A DNA stretch of 64,000 nt from Solibacillus merdavium (GCF_014836935.1 NZ_JACSPW010000002.1:248001-312000), one strand, 5' to 3'. Numbered from the stretch's first letter, positions 25,401-35,312 are shown. Notes: generated from the letters alone by a model not told the origin. Program-made: numbers and translations.

Positions 25401-26474
25401 TTATTCTAATTGACCTGATAATAATTTGGCATATGGTGAGTCTGACGGAATAATAATCATTGTCTCATCACCAATTGTTTTCTTGTACGATTCTAATGTT
25501 CTGAATAAACTATAAAACTCAGGATCTTTCGAATAGGCTGCGTTATAAATTTGAGCTGCTTCTGCTTCACCTTCTGATCGAATTACTGCTGCTTCTTTAT
25601 TTGCTGTCGCCAACATAACTTGAACTTCCTGGTCAGTCTTTGCATCACCGCTTTGTTTTGCAGCGTCCCCTTCAGAAAGATACTTTTGTGCAATTGATTG
25701 TCGCTCTGATATCATTCGTGTATATACAGATTGTTCGTTTTCTTCCGGTAAATCTGTACGGCGAATACGAACATCGATTACTTCAATCCCAAAGTTTGAT
25801 GAAGTAATTAATTCATTGACACGTTGCGTTACACGATCGTTAATACTACCTCGCTCTGAAGTTTTTTCATTAATAATATCGCCATAGTCCGTTTGACCAA
25901 ACTCTGTTCGTAGCGCCGAATAAATAAGCTCTTCCATACGATTTTCCGCATTTAATAATTGACCAGCATTTGAAATTAATGCCTTTGGATCAGTAACACG
26001 CCAAATTGTATAATTATCGATAATAATTCGCTTTTTATCTTTCGTACTAATTTCTTCTTCCGTCATATCATGTGTCATTAAATTGCTCGGTAATGTTGTC
26101 ACACTTTGGATAAATGGAATTTTCATATGAAGCCCAGGTTCACTTTCGTATTTCACGACTTCACCAAATTGACGAACAACCTTATATTCATTTTCTTTTA
26201 CTACATATAAATTTGCTAGTACTACGATTAATGTTGCAAATACCACTGTTAAAATAATCGCTGATGTTACCCACTGCTTTATGTTAAGGGGCTTTTTCGT
26301 CTTCTTGATAGGTGTCGGCCCTTTATTTGAAGAATGGTCACTGTTACTGGCATTTAGATTCTCTTCGTTTTTTGGTGTAGTTTCCTTCACCGTTTTCGAA
26401 TCTTTTTTGTTTCCAAATAATTTTTTTACAAATTCATCTAAATCGCCTTCGAAATTATTTTTGTTGTTGCTCAT
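25401..26474 (-). CDS. hflC: Membrane protease modulator HflC (SPFH/band 7)
   Basis: HflC forms with HflK a membrane-anchored cage that modulates the FtsH protease. An unusually long charged N-terminal tail of about 65 residues (rich in Lys, Asn, Ser) precedes one transmembrane helix (about 68-92), then the SPFH domain (ENEYKVVRQFGEVV) and the C-terminal EGEAEAAQIYNAAYSKDPEF and FRTLESYKKTI segment typical of HflC. The tail is longer than in proteobacterial HflC. The start overlaps the hflK stop (TGATG) with GGGGG upstream, so translation is coupled. A sigma-W-type promoter precedes the pair. Confidence 0.9.
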   Translation of the reverse strand: MSNNKNNFEGDLDEFVKKLFGNKKDSKTVKETTPKNEENLNASNSDHSSNKGPTPIKKTKKPLNIKQWVTSAIILTVVFATLIVVLANLYVVKENEYKVVRQFGEVVKYESEPGLHMKIPFIQSVTTLPSNLMTHDMTEEEISTKDKKRIIIDNYTIWRVTDPKALISNAGQLLNAENRMEELIYSALRTEFGQTDYGDIINEKTSERGSINDRVTQRVNELITSSNFGIEVIDVRIRRTDLPEENEQSVYTRMISERQSIAQKYLSEGDAAKQSGDAKTDQEVQVMLATANKEAAVIRSEGEAEAAQIYNAAYSKDPEFYSLFRTLESYKKTIGDETMIIIPSDSPYAKLLSGQLE

Positions 26475-27448
26475 CAGTTATTGCCCCCTTCTTTCTTCTC
26501 TTCTGTAGGAGTAGAAGAACTATTTTGTTGCATTGGCTGAAGTGGTAAGTATTTCATTGTACCGCTTCCATCATCGTTCATGATATAGATTTGTGCATTT
26601 GGTAATACAGCTTCCAACGTTTCCAGTACTAAACGCTCTCGAGTAATCGCTTTATTTAAACGGTATTCTTCATACAGCTGATTAAATAATGCAACCTCCC
26701 CTGTAGCTTGCTGAATACGTGATTCTTTCTCACCTTCAGCTCTTGATTTTATTGCAGCAACTTCACCAACTGCTTCGCTTATACGTTGGTTCTTATATTT
26801 TTCCGCTTCATTAATTTTTGTGTTTTTCATCTCACGCGCATCTGTAACATCCGTAAATGCTGCACGTACCTCTTGATTTGGTACTTCTACATCCTGTAGC
26901 TTAACGCCTACAACACCTATACCGATATCATATTTCTCGATTAACGAGACAAGTAATTCACGTGTTTCAGCTTCAATATCTGCTTTTCCATCCGTTAATG
27001 CCTGGTCGATTGTAGAGCTACCAATGATTGAACGAATTGCACTTGACGTCGCATTATGTAAAACCGTTCGTGGCTCCTGCGAACTGAATAAATATTTTTT
27101 CGGTTCAACAATTCGCCATTGTACAACTAAATCTGTTAATACAATATACTCATCACCTGTAATCATTTTTGTTTCTTTATCAAATGCTTCTACCGTTCCA
27201 TCAGGATTTTGCTTGTAGCCAAACTGCAGACTATATGTTTCTTTTGATAACTTTTCAACAGATTGAATTGGCCATGGTAATTTGAAATGCAGCCCTGAAT
27301 CCTGAATCGTCTCATCTGCCTGACCAAATGTAACTACAACCGCTTGCTCCGATTCATCCACCGTATACCACGATGTCGTAACAGCTATAATTGCCACTAT
27401 GGCAAACAAGATAAGCGCTACCCATAATAATGTTCTTTTTACACTCAT
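26474..27448 (-). CDS. hflK: Membrane protease modulator HflK (SPFH/band 7)
   Basis: HflK partners HflC around FtsH. One N-terminal transmembrane helix (about 7-28) is followed by the SPFH domain (VDESEQAVVVTFGQADE, GLHFKLPWPIQSVEKL) and a coiled-coil AEKYKNQRISEAVGEVAAI region, then a Gln/Ser/Glu-rich tail. Length 324 is slightly short of proteobacterial HflK because the Gly-rich N-terminal region is absent. GGGAGG precedes the ATG. The pair lies between phoR and the membrane-protein gene and is read from a TGAAAC/CGTA promoter. Confidence 0.9.
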   Translation of the reverse strand: MSVKRTLLWVALILFAIVAIIAVTTSWYTVDESEQAVVVTFGQADETIQDSGLHFKLPWPIQSVEKLSKETYSLQFGYKQNPDGTVEAFDKETKMITGDEYIVLTDLVVQWRIVEPKKYLFSSQEPRTVLHNATSSAIRSIIGSSTIDQALTDGKADIEAETRELLVSLIEKYDIGIGVVGVKLQDVEVPNQEVRAAFTDVTDAREMKNTKINEAEKYKNQRISEAVGEVAAIKSRAEGEKESRIQQATGEVALFNQLYEEYRLNKAITRERLVLETLEAVLPNAQIYIMNDDGSGTMKYLPLQPMQQNSSSTPTEEKKEGGNN

Positions 27449-27487
27449 CGTAAAGAACCTCCCGCTTTTTTAATTTTCCTTTTATTC

Positions 27488-27514
27488 TACGCACCATCTA
27501 TTGTAAAAGTTTCA
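27488..27514 (-). promoter_or_regulatory. Sigma-W-type promoter of hflKC
   Basis: On the minus strand TGAAAC (27514-27509), 17 bases, CGTA (27491-27488), 40 bases before the hflK ATG. It matches sigma-W boxes at both hexamers with the same spacing as the ysdB promoter in this window. Confidence 0.75.
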
Positions 27515-27550
27515 AATATTTTTAGAAACATGTGAAGTATAGTGAAACAC

Positions 27551-27588
27551 AAAAAAACCATGCAAAAAACGCATAGCTCTTTGCACGG
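27551..27588 (-). terminator. Terminator of phoPR
   Basis: CCGTGCAAA / TTTGCATGG (27588-27580 with 27566-27558), followed on the minus strand by seven T residues. Confidence 0.82.
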
Positions 27589-27701
27589 TCGTGTTTACCA
27601 TTTAGGTGTATTACCTTTTTTTTGAAACGGGGGTTTCTATAAAAAATATATCACCCCAATATAAAGGCTATATAATATTTTTGTAAAGCTACTGTTAAGC
27701 T

Positions 27702-29240
27702 TTAGCGATTCAACGGTAAAAACACTTTAATACTTGTACCTTTTCCAATCTCACTTGCTACCTGAATTTTCCCTTGATGAGCTTCAATTAAATGCTTCAC
27801 AATGGATAAACCAAGTCCTGTACCTCCAGAATTCCGGCTACGTGCACGATCCACCCTGTAAAAGCGTTCAAAAATACGTGAAATCTCAGCTTTTTCAATC
27901 CCGATTCCTTCGTCCTTTACTTCAAATATCCCGTATTGTTCATTCGCACTAATACATAATGTAACGGTAGTCCCTTCTTTTGAGTATGCAATCGCATTAT
28001 TAATTAAATTCGTGAAAATCTGCATTAATCGATTAACGTCACCTAAAATAACCGCATCCTGCTCAATTTTCACATCAAATTGCATATTTTTGCTTTCCAG
28101 CTGTGAACTCGTTAAATCAACTACCCGCACTAGAATATCCTGAAGCTTTGTTGGGGTCACATCAAGCGTAAAGCCGTGGCGCTCAATTTTGGAAAGTTCC
28201 AGTAAATCATTAACAAGTACTTGAATTCTGTTACTTTCGTCATAAATGATATTCAAGAACGAAAGCAGCATTTGCTCATCTTTAAAGGCTCCGTCAAGAA
28301 GGGTCTCCGAAAAACCTTTAATCGATGTAATTGGTGTACGCAGCTCATGCGATACGTTCGCTACAAAATCTTTTCTAATCTGCTCCAATCTTACAAGCTC
28401 ACTTACATCATGCATGACAATTACGACCCCTAGCCAACGACCGTGTTCCCCTACTACCGGTGCCCCATATACTTGCTCATAATATTCTTCGGCAGCAATT
28501 TCCATTACGAGCTGCTGACGATATGGCAGTTCCGTTAAAAACACATGGTCGATAAACTGCTCCAGCTCCTTAGGTAATCCTAACATCATGAAGTTCTTAC
28601 CAATAAGCTGTTCTTTTGGAAGCTCGAAAAGTGTTTGGAACTTTTTATTAACAATAGAAATGTTCCCTTCACGGTCTATCATCATTAGCGCACTACCCAT
28701 ATTTTCAATTAATGTTTTTAAACGTTCTTCCTCGATGGCTCGCGTCTTTGTTATATCTTGTAAATTGCGAGCTAAAATATTAATTGAGTTTCGTAATTCC
28801 ACAATTGTTCTTGGCCCATTCGCAAAAGCTCGCGCACGATAGTTGCCTTTGGATAACTCTCTTGCCGTCTTAGTAATATTAACAATCGGGGTTATAAAAT
28901 TATTGGCGACACGATGAGCCATAATTCCGGTTATAATAAATCCACCTAATAACAATGCCGTTATAAGTACATACATTTTCTGTTTAATATCTTTTAAAGA
29001 GTCTGCCTCAACATCAATCATAGAGGCATTTAGAAGAGCTTCCTTTTGGGCGGTAGTCAGCTCAATCTGTTGTTCCTCAACTACCTGTTTAAATTTGTAT
29101 TCTGAAACATTTGTCGCTTCGTTAATATATTCACCAATAAAAAAAGGAAAAAGCTGCCCTATGAACAGCCCTAGAACAGCTAAACTTGATCCAATAACAA
29201 AAATAAACGAATAAAACAAACGATTTTTCATTCCGTTCAT
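27702..29240 (-). CDS. phoR: Phosphate-responsive sensor histidine kinase PhoR/PnpS
   Basis: Membrane sensor kinase of the phosphate-starvation system. Order: transmembrane helix about 8-31, a short extracytoplasmic loop of about 55 residues, transmembrane helix about 88-107, HAMP, PAS about 170-270, phospho-acceptor VSHELRTPITSIKGF, and the ATPase domain with NLINNAIAYS, DEGIGI and GGTGLGLSI. At 512 residues it lacks most of the roughly 120-residue outer domain of Bacillus subtilis PhoR, like the PnpS type. Its ATG overlaps the phoP stop (TAATG). It is read with phoP. Confidence 0.94.
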   Translation of the reverse strand: MNGMKNRLFYSFIFVIGSSLAVLGLFIGQLFPFFIGEYINEATNVSEYKFKQVVEEQQIELTTAQKEALLNASMIDVEADSLKDIKQKMYVLITALLLGGFIITGIMAHRVANNFITPIVNITKTARELSKGNYRARAFANGPRTIVELRNSINILARNLQDITKTRAIEEERLKTLIENMGSALMMIDREGNISIVNKKFQTLFELPKEQLIGKNFMMLGLPKELEQFIDHVFLTELPYRQQLVMEIAAEEYYEQVYGAPVVGEHGRWLGVVIVMHDVSELVRLEQIRKDFVANVSHELRTPITSIKGFSETLLDGAFKDEQMLLSFLNIIYDESNRIQVLVNDLLELSKIERHGFTLDVTPTKLQDILVRVVDLTSSQLESKNMQFDVKIEQDAVILGDVNRLMQIFTNLINNAIAYSKEGTTVTLCISANEQYGIFEVKDEGIGIEKAEISRIFERFYRVDRARSRNSGGTGLGLSIVKHLIEAHQGKIQVASEIGKGTSIKVFLPLNR

Positions 29241-29950
29241 TATTTTTTTGGCTCCTCAAATTTATATCCTAAACCACGGATTGTTTTAATATAAAGTGGT
29301 TTACGACTATTTTCTTCAATTTTATCTCGAAGATGGCTAATATGGACGTCTACGATTCTTGTATCTCCTGCAAAATCATAGTTCCAAACTGCACTTAGTA
29401 ATTGATCACGTGTTAATACACGATTTTTATTTTCAAGTAAGTATACTAGTAATTCAAATTCTTTCGGTGTAAATTCTAAAGAATCTTCATCAATAAATGC
29501 TTCAAATCGCTCCGGGAAGACTTTTAAATTGCCAAATGAATATACGACTTCATTAGTCTCTATTGTCTCTTCCACAACCGGTCCTGAAAAACGTCTCAAT
29601 ACTGCTTTAACACGTGCGATTACTTCTCGAGGGCTAAATGGTTTTGTCATGTAGTCATCTGCACCTAGCTCTAGACCTAATACTTTGTCGAATTCATCAT
29701 CTCTTGCTGTCAACATAATAATCGGTATATTTATGCGTAAACGACGTAATTCTTTACATACTTCCACACCATCCAGTTTCGGCAACATTAAATCCAGTAA
29801 TATTAAGTCTGGTGATTGCTGAACTGCGGTATCTAGACCTACCTGGCCATCATGTGCTAAAAGAACTTCAAAGCCAGCTTGCTCCAAATTATACTTCAAT
29901 AATGTTGCGATTGGCATTTCATCTTCTACTACTAAAACCGTTTTAACCAT
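29240..29950 (-). CDS. phoP: Phosphate-regulon response regulator PhoP
   Basis: OmpR-family DNA-binding regulator. Receiver domain 1-120 with DLILLDLMLPKLDG (phospho-Asp about 53) and KPFSPREV (Lys about 102), then the winged helix with DSLEFTPKEFELLVYLLEN and TRIVDVHISHLRDKIE. The start is at 29950 (MVKTVLVVEDE), with GGAGGAAC five bases upstream; the longer frame to 29995 has no support. In Bacillus subtilis phoP lies directly after mdh; here an oppositely oriented ABC transporter operon separates them. Confidence 0.96.
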   Translation of the reverse strand: MVKTVLVVEDEMPIATLLKYNLEQAGFEVLLAHDGQVGLDTAVQQSPDLILLDLMLPKLDGVEVCKELRRLRINIPIIMLTARDDEFDKVLGLELGADDYMTKPFSPREVIARVKAVLRRFSGPVVEETIETNEVVYSFGNLKVFPERFEAFIDEDSLEFTPKEFELLVYLLENKNRVLTRDQLLSAVWNYDFAGDTRIVDVHISHLRDKIEENSRKPLYIKTIRGLGYKFEEPKK

Positions 29951-30301
29951 GTTAAGTTCCTCCAAATCGATTTGAAACCCCCATCTCAAAATCAATTTTC
30001 CAAGTGGTTGACTATCAACTATTTCTATAAATATGTACTGATTAAAGCACTATCTTCATAGTATCAACTTTTTTTGAAAAGTACAATTATTCATCTGTGT
30101 CAACACCATTTAACTGAGAAGAATTTCTAATACCCATTATTTCAATAGGAAAAATAATATTTATTATTGACCGAATATTTATTATTGTGTTAACATTTAG
30201 AAAATTATTTATATGTTAAAGAAAAAACGCATATAAATTTTTTAATATTAATTCCTAGTATTTCAATATGTTAAATATAACAATAGAAAGTAGGTGCTTC
30301 C
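29951..30301. promoter_or_regulatory. Divergent control region between phoP and the ABC transporter operon
   Basis: About 350 very AT-rich bases holding the promoters of both units. A TTGACC at 30167-30172 could be a -35 for the transporter, but no matching -10 is convincing. The clearest structure is the 14-bp direct repeat described separately. No open frame is seen. Confidence 0.5.
30156..30187. repeat. 14-bp direct repeat upstream of the ABC transporter operon
   Basis: AATATTTATTATTG at 30156-30169 is repeated exactly at 30174-30187, an 18-base period, followed by the palindrome GTTAAC. It may be a regulator site for the transporter operon. Confidence 0.7.
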
Positions 30302-31069
30302 ATGACAAATGGAATCAATATTGAGTTAGTAAATTTAACGAAACGTTTCGGTAAAAATGAAGTGTTGAAAGGCATTAATTTAATAATCCCAGCCGGACAA
30401 TTCGTTGCAATCGTTGGGAAAAGCGGATGCGGAAAAAGTACGCTTCTCCGTATTATCGCGAACTTGGAACAAAAAACAGATGGTGAATCTTTAAAGGACG
30501 GTATTCAACAGGAAGACTTTTCAGGCGTTCGTGTAATGTTTCAGGAAGATCGATTACTTCCGTGGCTGTCAGTTTTGGAAAATGTGGGGGTAGGGACAAA
30601 GTTAATAAAGAATTGGCAACCGCTCGCATTAAAAGCACTCGACCAAGTAGGTTTAAAGGACCGCGCGAACGAATGGCCTCATGTGCTGTCAGGTGGTCAA
30701 AAGCAACGTGTTGCATTAGCCCGAGCACTCAGCGCCAAGCCAAGACTTTTATTATTGGATGAGCCGCTTGGTGCATTGGATGCACTGACCCGACTGGAAA
30801 TGCAAAATTTAATTGAAGAATTATGGTTAAACCAAAAATATACGTCCTTGCTCGTTACACATGATGTTGCAGAAGCGATTACATTGGCAGATCGAATTAT
30901 TTTAATAGAAGACGGGAATTTGGCATTGGACTTACCAGTAAAACTCCCCCGTCCAAGAACACGTTCAAATCCTAAGTTTGCGGAGCTAGAGGAAATTCTG
31001 CTTCAGCATCTATTAGGTCAACAAAACGAAAAATCAACTAAACCAAAAGAATTACAAGCGATTATTTAA
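30302..31069 (+). CDS. ABC transporter ATP-binding protein, nitrate/sulfonate/taurine type
   Basis: ATPase of an SsuB/TauB-type importer. Walker [10 protein letters not shown] near residue 43, Q-loop FQEDRLLPW, signature [15 protein letters not shown], Walker [16 protein letters not shown] and the switch TH are all present; length 255 is normal. AAGTAGG lies before the ATG. It is the first gene of a three-gene operon with a lipoprotein and a permease. No desulfonating monooxygenase (ssuD) or other enzyme accompanies it, so the substrate (sulfonate, nitrate, thiamine precursor or similar) is open. Confidence 0.9.
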   Translation: MTNGINIELVNLTKRFGKNEVLKGINLIIPAGQFVAIVGKSGCGKSTLLRIIANLEQKTDGESLKDGIQQEDFSGVRVMFQEDRLLPWLSVLENVGVGTKLIKNWQPLALKALDQVGLKDRANEWPHVLSGGQKQRVALARALSAKPRLLLLDEPLGALDALTRLEMQNLIEELWLNQKYTSLLVTHDVAEAITLADRIILIEDGNLALDLPVKLPRPRTRSNPKFAELEEILLQHLLGQQNEKSTKPKELQAII

Positions 31070-31082
31070 GGAGGTATTACAA

Positions 31083-32021
31083 GTGAAAAAATTATTCTCA
31101 ATCTTTTTGGTCTTAACTTTATCAATTATTTTGGTTGGATGCTCCTCATCGAATGCGGAAAATAAAAAGGTTCGAATCGGCTACCAAAAAAACGGCACAA
31201 CATTGCTATTAAAAGCGAACGGCGATCTTGAATCTCGTTTAAAAGAATTAGGTTATTCAGTTGAATGGTCAGAATTTAATACCGGCAGTTCAATACTCGA
31301 GGCATTAAACTCTGGTGCCATCGATTTTGCAAATGCAAGTGATGCTCCTTCTGTAATGGCATTATCAAAAGGGATGAATTTCAAATACATAGCAGCCGAA
31401 AATTCATCTCCTCAAATGGAAGGGATTTTAGTTAAAAATAATGACGCCATCCAGTCTATAGAACAATTAAAAGGAAAAAAGATTGCTTATAATAAAGCCT
31501 CAATCTCTGAATATTTATTAGTTTCCGCACTAGCAACCGTTAACTTAACACTGGATGATGTACAATCAGTAATTTTAAGCCCTGCTGATGCGAATATTGC
31601 GTTTGAAAATGGCGATGTTGATGCTTGGGCTATTTGGGACCCGTATATGACAGTTTCAGAAAGTAAAGGCAATAAAATATTAACTACAGCAGAGGGAATT
31701 GTGGAGCATCGCAGTTTCTACTATGCATCAGAAAAATTTATCAAATCCAACGAAGATGCAGTCATTGCTTATGTTGAGGAGCTAGCAAAAGTCGGCGAAG
31801 CTATTGATACGGATTCAAGTGAGGCAGCCTCTATACTTGAAGAAAATACAGGTATTTCAGCAGATATTTGGTCAACAAGCCTTGGACGCCGTTCTTCAGT
31901 TGCAACCTATCTAGATGAGTCCGCACAGGCAGATTTGCAGAGGTTAAACGAAGATCTTTACGATATTGAATTAACGACTAACCTTGTAGAAAATATCGAA
32001 AACTATATTTGGAAACCATAA
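31083..32021 (+). CDS. ABC transporter substrate-binding lipoprotein, SsuA/TauA family
   Basis: Extracellular solute-binding protein anchored by a lipidated cysteine: signal peptide of about 19 residues ending in the lipobox LVGC. The mature part follows the SsuA/NMT1-like fold: KVRIGYQKNGTTLLLKANG, EWSEFNTGSSILEALNSGAIDFA, GDVDAWAIWDPYM. The DAWAIWDPY segment is characteristic of aliphatic-sulfonate binders. AAGGAGG precedes the start, 13 bases after the ATPase gene. The ligand is inferred from family only. Confidence 0.9.
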   Translation: MKKLFSIFLVLTLSIILVGCSSSNAENKKVRIGYQKNGTTLLLKANGDLESRLKELGYSVEWSEFNTGSSILEALNSGAIDFANASDAPSVMALSKGMNFKYIAAENSSPQMEGILVKNNDAIQSIEQLKGKKIAYNKASISEYLLVSALATVNLTLDDVQSVILSPADANIAFENGDVDAWAIWDPYMTVSESKGNKILTTAEGIVEHRSFYYASEKFIKSNEDAVIAYVEELAKVGEAIDTDSSEAASILEENTGISADIWSTSLGRRSSVATYLDESAQADLQRLNEDLYDIELTTNLVENIENYIWKP

Positions 32022-32032
32022 GAGGTGAGAAA

Positions 32033-32797
32033 ATGAAGAAAAAATGGATTCATTTGCTTGAGCCCTGGATAATTCCTATTTTGATTGTTGTCATATGGGA
32101 AGTATCAAATAAAACAGGTATCCTTGCAAACACAATATTACCTGCCCCTTCTGATGTAGTAAAAGCAGGTTATGAACAAGCAGTTTCTGGGGTACTGTTT
32201 GAACATCTTCAAATTAGTACAACGCGTGCTTTAATAGGGTTCCTTATAGGCGGTAGTATCGCTTTTGTTATCGGTATTTTAAATGGAATTGTTCCATTCG
32301 CACAGCGATATTTAGATACAACTATTCAAATGCTGCGGAATATCCCTAATTTGGCACTCATTCCATTGGTTATTATTTGGTTTGGAGTAGGAGAGGAAGG
32401 GAAAATCTTTTTAGTGGCAATCAGTGTATTCTTTCCGATTTATGTCAATACGTATCACGGCATCCGTAATGTTGATCCGAGGTTAATCGAAATGGGGAAA
32501 ATTTATAATCTATCAAAGTTCAAGCTCTTTTTTAAAGTAATTATTTTAGGAGCTATGCCATCGATATTGGTCGGTATTCGATATTCTTTAGGAATAATGT
32601 GGCTTACTTTAATTGTTGCAGAAACCGTAGCGGCAAGTTCTGGTATCGGCTATATGTCAATGAATGCGCGGGAATATATGCAACTTGATATTGTCGTGTT
32701 GGCGATTATTTTATATGCTATTTTAGGTAAAATTGCGGATTCTATTGCAAAATTATTAGAGAAAAAATTATTAAAATGGAATCCGGTTTATCAATAA
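32033..32797 (+). CDS. ABC transporter permease, SsuC/TauC type
   Basis: Inner-membrane permease with about six transmembrane helices of the binding-protein-dependent transport family. The cytoplasmic coupling motif appears as LIEMGKIYNLSKFKLFFKVI (E-x3-G variant). The start at 32033 follows AGAGGTGAG; the longer frame from 32009 would overlap the upstream stop and lacks a site. It completes the operon and is followed by a strong terminator shared with mdh. Confidence 0.9.
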   Translation: MKKKWIHLLEPWIIPILIVVIWEVSNKTGILANTILPAPSDVVKAGYEQAVSGVLFEHLQISTTRALIGFLIGGSIAFVIGILNGIVPFAQRYLDTTIQMLRNIPNLALIPLVIIWFGVGEEGKIFLVAISVFFPIYVNTYHGIRNVDPRLIEMGKIYNLSKFKLFFKVIILGAMPSILVGIRYSLGIMWLTLIVAETVAASSGIGYMSMNAREYMQLDIVVLAIILYAILGKIADSIAKLLEKKLLKWNPVYQ

Positions 32798-32813
32798 ACC
32801 AATAAACAAAATT

Positions 32814-32850
32814 AAGGGCTTCGGTGTAAAAACCGAAAAGCCCTTTTTAT
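32814..32850. terminator. Bidirectional terminator between the ABC operon and mdh
   Basis: AAGGGCTTCGGT pairs with ACCGAAAAGCCCTT (32814-32825 with 32832-32845), followed by TTTATTTT; it serves both converging units. Confidence 0.9.
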
Positions 32851-32856
32851 TTTATA

Positions 32857-33795
32857 CTATTTCAATGCCTTCATAACGTCTTCAACTGCATGCGCAGAAT
32901 GATCTAATGCTGCTTTTTCATTGTCTGTCAGCTCTAGCTCATAAATTTTTTCAATTCCACCTGCACCTAACAATGTAGGTACGCCTAGATAAATTCCAGT
33001 ATAACCGTATTCACCTTCTAAATAAGCAATTGCCGGTAATACACGTTTTTGATCCTTTATTATCGCTTCCGCCATTTCTACCATTGCCGCAGCGGGTGCA
33101 TAATAAGCTGAACCATTCCCTAGAAGATTAACAATTTCACCGCCGCCTACACGGGTACGTTGCACAATTTCCTCTAAACGTTCTGCAGGAATTAAGCTTT
33201 GTAAAGGTACTCCGCCAACGGATGCATATCGTGTTAAAGGTACCATCGTGTCACCATGACCACCTAATACTAAAGCCGAAATGTCTTTTACCGAAACATT
33301 TAATTCTTCTGCAATGAACGCGCGGAAACGAGCCGTGTCCAATACACCCGATTGACCGATGACACGATTTTTCGGGAATCCTGATTCTTTAAATACTGTA
33401 TAAGTCATCGCATCTACAGGATTCGTTAAGACGATAATAATTGCATTTGGAGAAGTGCAGGAAATTTCCTTTGCTACAGTTTTCATTACACCTTGATTAA
33501 TTTGAACTAAGTCGTCGCGACTCATACCTGGCTTACGTGCAACACCTGCAGTAACTAATACGATATCCGAGTTAGCAGTATCTTCATAAGATGATGTACC
33601 ATTTACATAGGAGTCAAAGCCTTGAACAGGTGCTGCTTCCCACATATCTAATGCTTTTCCTTTAGTCGGATTTTCAGCTGCTGGAAGGTCTACTATTACA
33701 ATGTCGCCCAATTCTTTTTGTGCAGCTAGAAATGCCGCTGTTGCACCGGTAAAGCCACTACCAATTACTGAGATCTTTTTACGTTTAAGTGTCAT
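32857..33795 (-). CDS. mdh: Malate dehydrogenase
   Basis: NAD-dependent interconversion of malate and oxaloacetate. [11 protein letters not shown] is the dinucleotide loop, VIVDLP the acidic residue for [13 protein letters not shown] and GVLDTARFR carry the substrate arginines (the Arg after the Gln-loop selects malate over lactate), and [11 protein letters not shown] has the catalytic His. Length 312 is standard. AAGGAGCG precedes the ATG. It follows icd but a terminator at 33846-33880 suggests its own promoter. Confidence 0.97.
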   Translation of the reverse strand: MTLKRKKISVIGSGFTGATAAFLAAQKELGDIVIVDLPAAENPTKGKALDMWEAAPVQGFDSYVNGTSSYEDTANSDIVLVTAGVARKPGMSRDDLVQINQGVMKTVAKEISCTSPNAIIIVLTNPVDAMTYTVFKESGFPKNRVIGQSGVLDTARFRAFIAEELNVSVKDISALVLGGHGDTMVPLTRYASVGGVPLQSLIPAERLEEIVQRTRVGGGEIVNLLGNGSAYYAPAAAMVEMAEAIIKDQKRVLPAIAYLEGEYGYTGIYLGVPTLLGAGGIEKIYELELTDNEKAALDHSAHAVEDVMKALK

Positions 33796-33845
33796 TATGA
33801 ATCGCTCCTTTAGAATAATAATCTTAGCATCATAAAAATATGTAC

Positions 33846-33880
33846 AAAAAAGGGAGAAAACATAATGCTCTCTCCCTTTT
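33846..33880 (-). terminator. Terminator downstream of icd
   Basis: AAAAGGGAGA (33848-33857) pairs with 33871-33880, followed on the minus strand by TTTTTTG, upstream of mdh. Confidence 0.8.
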
Positions 33881-34022
33881 GTAACTACTATTTATTTTGG
33901 AACGAATAACTTATAAAGTCAATATTTCCCTCTATAAATCCGAAATTATAAATATAATATTATTCATTACTAAACAATTTGTTCACAATTTCACATATAA
34001 AGGCAAAAAATTAAGCTTTAAA

Positions 34023-35285
34023 TTAGAAGTTTTCGATTAATTTTGTAGCGAATTCAGAACATTTAACTTCTGTAGCGCCATCCATTAAACGTGCGAAGTC
34101 ATAAGTTACATACTTAGAAGAGATTGTTTTCTCTACAGAATTTGTAATTAAGTCCGCAGCTTCTTGCCATCCTAAGTGCTCAAGCATTAATACGCCTGAT
34201 AATAATACTGAAGATGGGTTTACTTTATCTTGTCCAGCATACTTAGGAGCAGTACCATGAGTAGCTTCGAAGATAGCGTGACCAGTTAAGTAGTTAATGT
34301 TAGCACCTGGAGCGATACCAATACCACCAACTTGAGCAGCTAATGCGTCAGAGATGTAGTCACCATTTAAGTTCATAGTAGCTACTACGTCGAACTCATT
34401 TGGACGAGTTAAAATTTGTTGTAAGAAGATATCAGCGATAGAATCTTTAATTAAGATTTTACCAGCAGCTAATGCAGCAGTTTGTGCTTCGTTAGCAGCA
34501 GCTTCACCTTGCTCAGCTTTGATTGCATCGTATTGGTTCCAAGTGAATACTTTATCGCCGAATTCAGCTTCAGCAACATCGTAACCCCATTGTTTGAATC
34601 CACCTTCAGTGAACTTCATGATGTTACCTTTGTGTACTAAAGTAACAGATGGTTTGTTATGTTGAATAGCATACTCGATAGCAGAACGTACTAAACGCTC
34701 AGTACCTTCTTTAGATACAGGTTTGATACCTAAACCAGAAGTTTCTGGGAAACGGATGTTTTTAACACCTAGTTCGTTTTGTAAGAATGCTAATAATTTC
34801 TTTTGCTCGTCAGAACCAGCTTTGTACTCGATACCAGCATAGATATCTTCAGTGTTTTCACGGAAGATTACCATGTTTACGTCTTCTGGACGTTTAACTG
34901 GTGAAGGTACACCGTCAAAGTGACGTACTGGACGTAAGCATACATATAGGTCTAACTCTTGACGTAAAGCTACGTTAAGTGAACGGATACCGCCACCGAT
35001 TGGAGTTGTTAAAGGACCTTTAATAGCGATTAAGTATTCGTTAATTTTTTCTAGAGTTTCTTTTGGTAACCATTCACCAGTTTGGTTGAATGCTTTTTCA
35101 CCAGCTAAAACTTCTAACCATTCAATTTTCTTTTCACCGTTATAAGCTTTTTCTACAGCTGCGTCGATTACACGAGATGCTGCTGCCCAGATATCTGGAC
35201 CGATACCGTCACCCTCGATGAAAGGGATTACTGGATTGTTTGGAACGATTAAAGAACCGTTTTCTACTACGATTTTGTTAGTCAT
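34023..35285 (-). CDS. icd: NADP-dependent isocitrate dehydrogenase
   Basis: Oxidative decarboxylation of isocitrate to 2-oxoglutarate in the TCA cycle. [12 protein letters not shown] at the N-terminus, [20 protein letters not shown] (substrate arginines), [12 protein letters not shown], the NADP-binding [17 protein letters not shown] and a 420-residue length mark the Bacillus/E. coli dimeric type. AGGAGGCAAA precedes the ATG. It lies 79 bases after citZ with a 13-bp hairpin in between, and the two are probably co-transcribed. Confidence 0.97.
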   Translation of the reverse strand: MTNKIVVENGSLIVPNNPVIPFIEGDGIGPDIWAAASRVIDAAVEKAYNGEKKIEWLEVLAGEKAFNQTGEWLPKETLEKINEYLIAIKGPLTTPIGGGIRSLNVALRQELDLYVCLRPVRHFDGVPSPVKRPEDVNMVIFRENTEDIYAGIEYKAGSDEQKKLLAFLQNELGVKNIRFPETSGLGIKPVSKEGTERLVRSAIEYAIQHNKPSVTLVHKGNIMKFTEGGFKQWGYDVAEAEFGDKVFTWNQYDAIKAEQGEAAANEAQTAALAAGKILIKDSIADIFLQQILTRPNEFDVVATMNLNGDYISDALAAQVGGIGIAPGANINYLTGHAIFEATHGTAPKYAGQDKVNPSSVLLSGVLMLEHLGWQEAADLITNSVEKTISSKYVTYDFARLMDGATEVKCSEFATKLIENF

Positions 35286-35312
35286 TGGAAATTTGCCTCC
35301 TAATAATCATAA

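Noticed and set aside
30453-30728. 91-codon minus-strand ORF inside the transporter ATPase gene
   Set aside because: Lies opposite the Walker and signature motifs of a clear gene and shows no family match; a shadow frame, like the other antisense frames in this window.
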